Below, piece by piece: positions 5,187-5,715 of a DNA stretch of 5,715 nt (its first letter is position 1; the number at the start of each line of letters is the position of its first letter). A program made the translations under genes and the position numbers. Source of the DNA: an uncultured Bacilli bacterium. GTDB lineage: Bacteria; Bacillota_I; Bacilli_A; RF39; UBA660. The DNA lies in the NCBI GenBank assembly GCA_947624855.1, contig CANQMC010000080.1:1-5715 (forward strand). The letters are read 5' to 3'. The notes under the pieces are model-generated. The model did no database searches and was not told the DNA's origin. It was given only the letters and a program-made list of their open reading frames with translations.

Positions 5187-5289
5187 TGAAAAGATACTAT
5201 AAAAATGTTTTTTTAAGTCCTTTTAATTATGTAGGAAATCCTACATTTTTATTTGGACTTTTTCTTACATTTTTATAGTACCATTAACA
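5187..5289. mobile_element. 103-bp palindromic element (copy B)
   Basis: Three nested pairs of arms are present: TACTATAAAAATGT (5195-5208) with its exact complement at 5267-5280, AAGTCC (5215-5220) with GGACTT (5255-5260), and ATGTAGGA (5229-5236) with TCCTACAT (5239-5246). The outer ends, TGAAAAG at 5187 and CATTAACA at 5282-5289, resemble those of the other copies. The core GTCC-TAATTATGTAGGAAA is shared with copy C. On the right it cuts istA fragment A; on the left it abuts the 5' flank of fragment B. Confidence 0.6.
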
Positions 5290-5513
5290 ATAGTAGAACC
5301 TGGTAATTCTAATTTTGATTTTATTTCTTCTTCATATTTATCTAATCGTGATCTTTTTTTTCTTGTTTTTGGTTTTCCTTCATATCCATTATCATATTTT
5401 TTTACTGTTCTTCGATCACATTTATGTATCCTAGCTAATTCTGAATAATTAGGTTTTAGTTCATTTGTTTTCAATATCATCAACTCCTGTTTTAATTTAT
5501 TTATTTCTCTCAT
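5265..5513 (-). pseudogene. IS21-family istA transposase, N-terminal fragment A
   Basis: This minus-strand frame of 82 residues starts at the ATG 5513-5511, with GGAGGT (5523-5518) 4 bases upstream. It carries a helix-turn-helix, NYSELARIHKCDRRTVKKY at residues 23-41, followed by the basic NGYEGKPKTRKKRSRLDKY and an LELPGSTI stretch, as in the N-terminus of IstA proteins. Full IstA is around 400 or more residues with a DDE domain, so most is lost. The break falls at base 5289: the last residues, VNGTIKM, and the stop are encoded by the end of palindromic element B. No istB (ATPase) gene follows, so it is dead. Confidence 0.72.
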
Positions 5514-5530
5514 TTATACCTCCAACTTTA

Positions 5531-5613
5531 TGTTAAAAGTATATCAAAAAGAATGTACATTTTTATACATTTTTATATTGTATTTTTTGTACATTCTTAT
5601 ATTATCATTAACA
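5531..5613. mobile_element. 83-bp palindromic end region of the outermost IS21-like element (copy A)
   Basis: The ends are TGTTAA (5531-5536) and TTAACA (5608-5613). AAGAATGTACA (5549-5559) pairs perfectly with TGTACATTCTT (5588-5598). Between them ACATTTTTATA occurs twice in overlap (5557-5567 and 5567-5577). On the minus strand the end reads TGTTAATGATAATATAAG, matching ends B and C. Repeated internal motifs at element ends are known in the IS21 family, where they are thought to bind the transposase. istA fragment A begins 18 bases inside 5531. Confidence 0.6.
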
Positions 5614-5715
5614 GTCCCTTTCTTGTTCTCTTTCAAGAATTGTAGCCTCATTGTTCCATATTTGCCCATCTTGAAGTCTGTATCCTCGTTCGTGATTAGA
5701 TTCGGTAGAAGATAA
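5608..5715 (-). pseudogene. Partial unrecognised gene cut by the IS21-like block
   Basis: The minus strand is open from the window edge and reads ESNHERGYRLQDGQIW, then NNEATILEREQERD, a charged and probably helical C-terminal segment. The next codons, TGT TAA (5613-5608), are the terminal TGTTAA of palindromic element A, so the stop codon comes from the mobile element. Skipping the block 4986-5613 restores an open frame for 19 more codons. The family is not recognised. Its position next to a sigma-like regulator of ICE type suggests a conjugative-element protein, which is inference. Confidence 0.45.

Noticed and set aside
4986..5289. CRISPR-like array from the repeated GTAGGAAA-CCTAC units
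   Set aside because: Only two copies 200 bases apart, with a coding fragment between them and element-type ends around each.
5530..5715. 61-codon plus-strand ORF with a hydrophobic N-terminus
   Set aside because: It runs through the palindromic element and antisense to the interrupted gene; its hydrophobicity comes from the T-rich repeats.

Overview
The window is AT-rich and uses the standard genetic code (TGA, TAA and TAG all end genes). AGGAGG-type ribosome binding sites and the families present point to a low-GC Firmicute (Bacillota), perhaps a gut anaerobe; that habitat is inference. Almost every boundary is a break, so this is an accessory region patched together from fragments: two insertion-sequence remnants, a piece of an integrative conjugative element (ICE), and one compact operon.

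Positions 1-280 hold the end of an unrecognised gene and the first codons of a second, which is cut off. Positions about 317-706 (minus) are the N-terminal zinc-ribbon part of an ISL3-family transposase, with a good promoter and an inverted repeat spanning promoter and start codon. Positions 839 to about 955 (minus) are the end of another truncated gene with its own terminator.

Positions about 915-3605 (plus) are the main coding block. It contains an HPr-kinase-like P-loop protein lacking its N-terminus and any start codon, two tandem paralogous Nudix hydrolases, and a 322-residue protein with a plausible Cys-His-Asp triad of the transglutaminase/arylamine N-acetyltransferase type. All three junctions are 4-base ATGA overlaps, so the genes were built to be translated together. 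A strong terminator follows at 3669-3717. The substrate is not evident; nucleotide-dependent tailoring of a small molecule or peptide is possible, but no precursor gene is visible.

Positions 3880-4710 look like ICE regulatory DNA: a promoter, a 37-codon leader ORF whose second half forms a perfect intrinsic terminator, two mutually exclusive hairpins around the next ribosome binding site, and a sigma-70 region 4 type regulator. The arrangement suggests that ribosome behaviour on the leader controls the sigma-like gene.

Positions 4926-5715 hold the C-terminal coding sequence of an unrecognised gene (minus), apparently split by a 628-bp block of IS21-like debris. The block contains three short palindromic elements with related TGTTAA-type ends, alternating with two N-terminal istA fragments in the same orientation. 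The end nearest the host gene supplies its premature stop codon.
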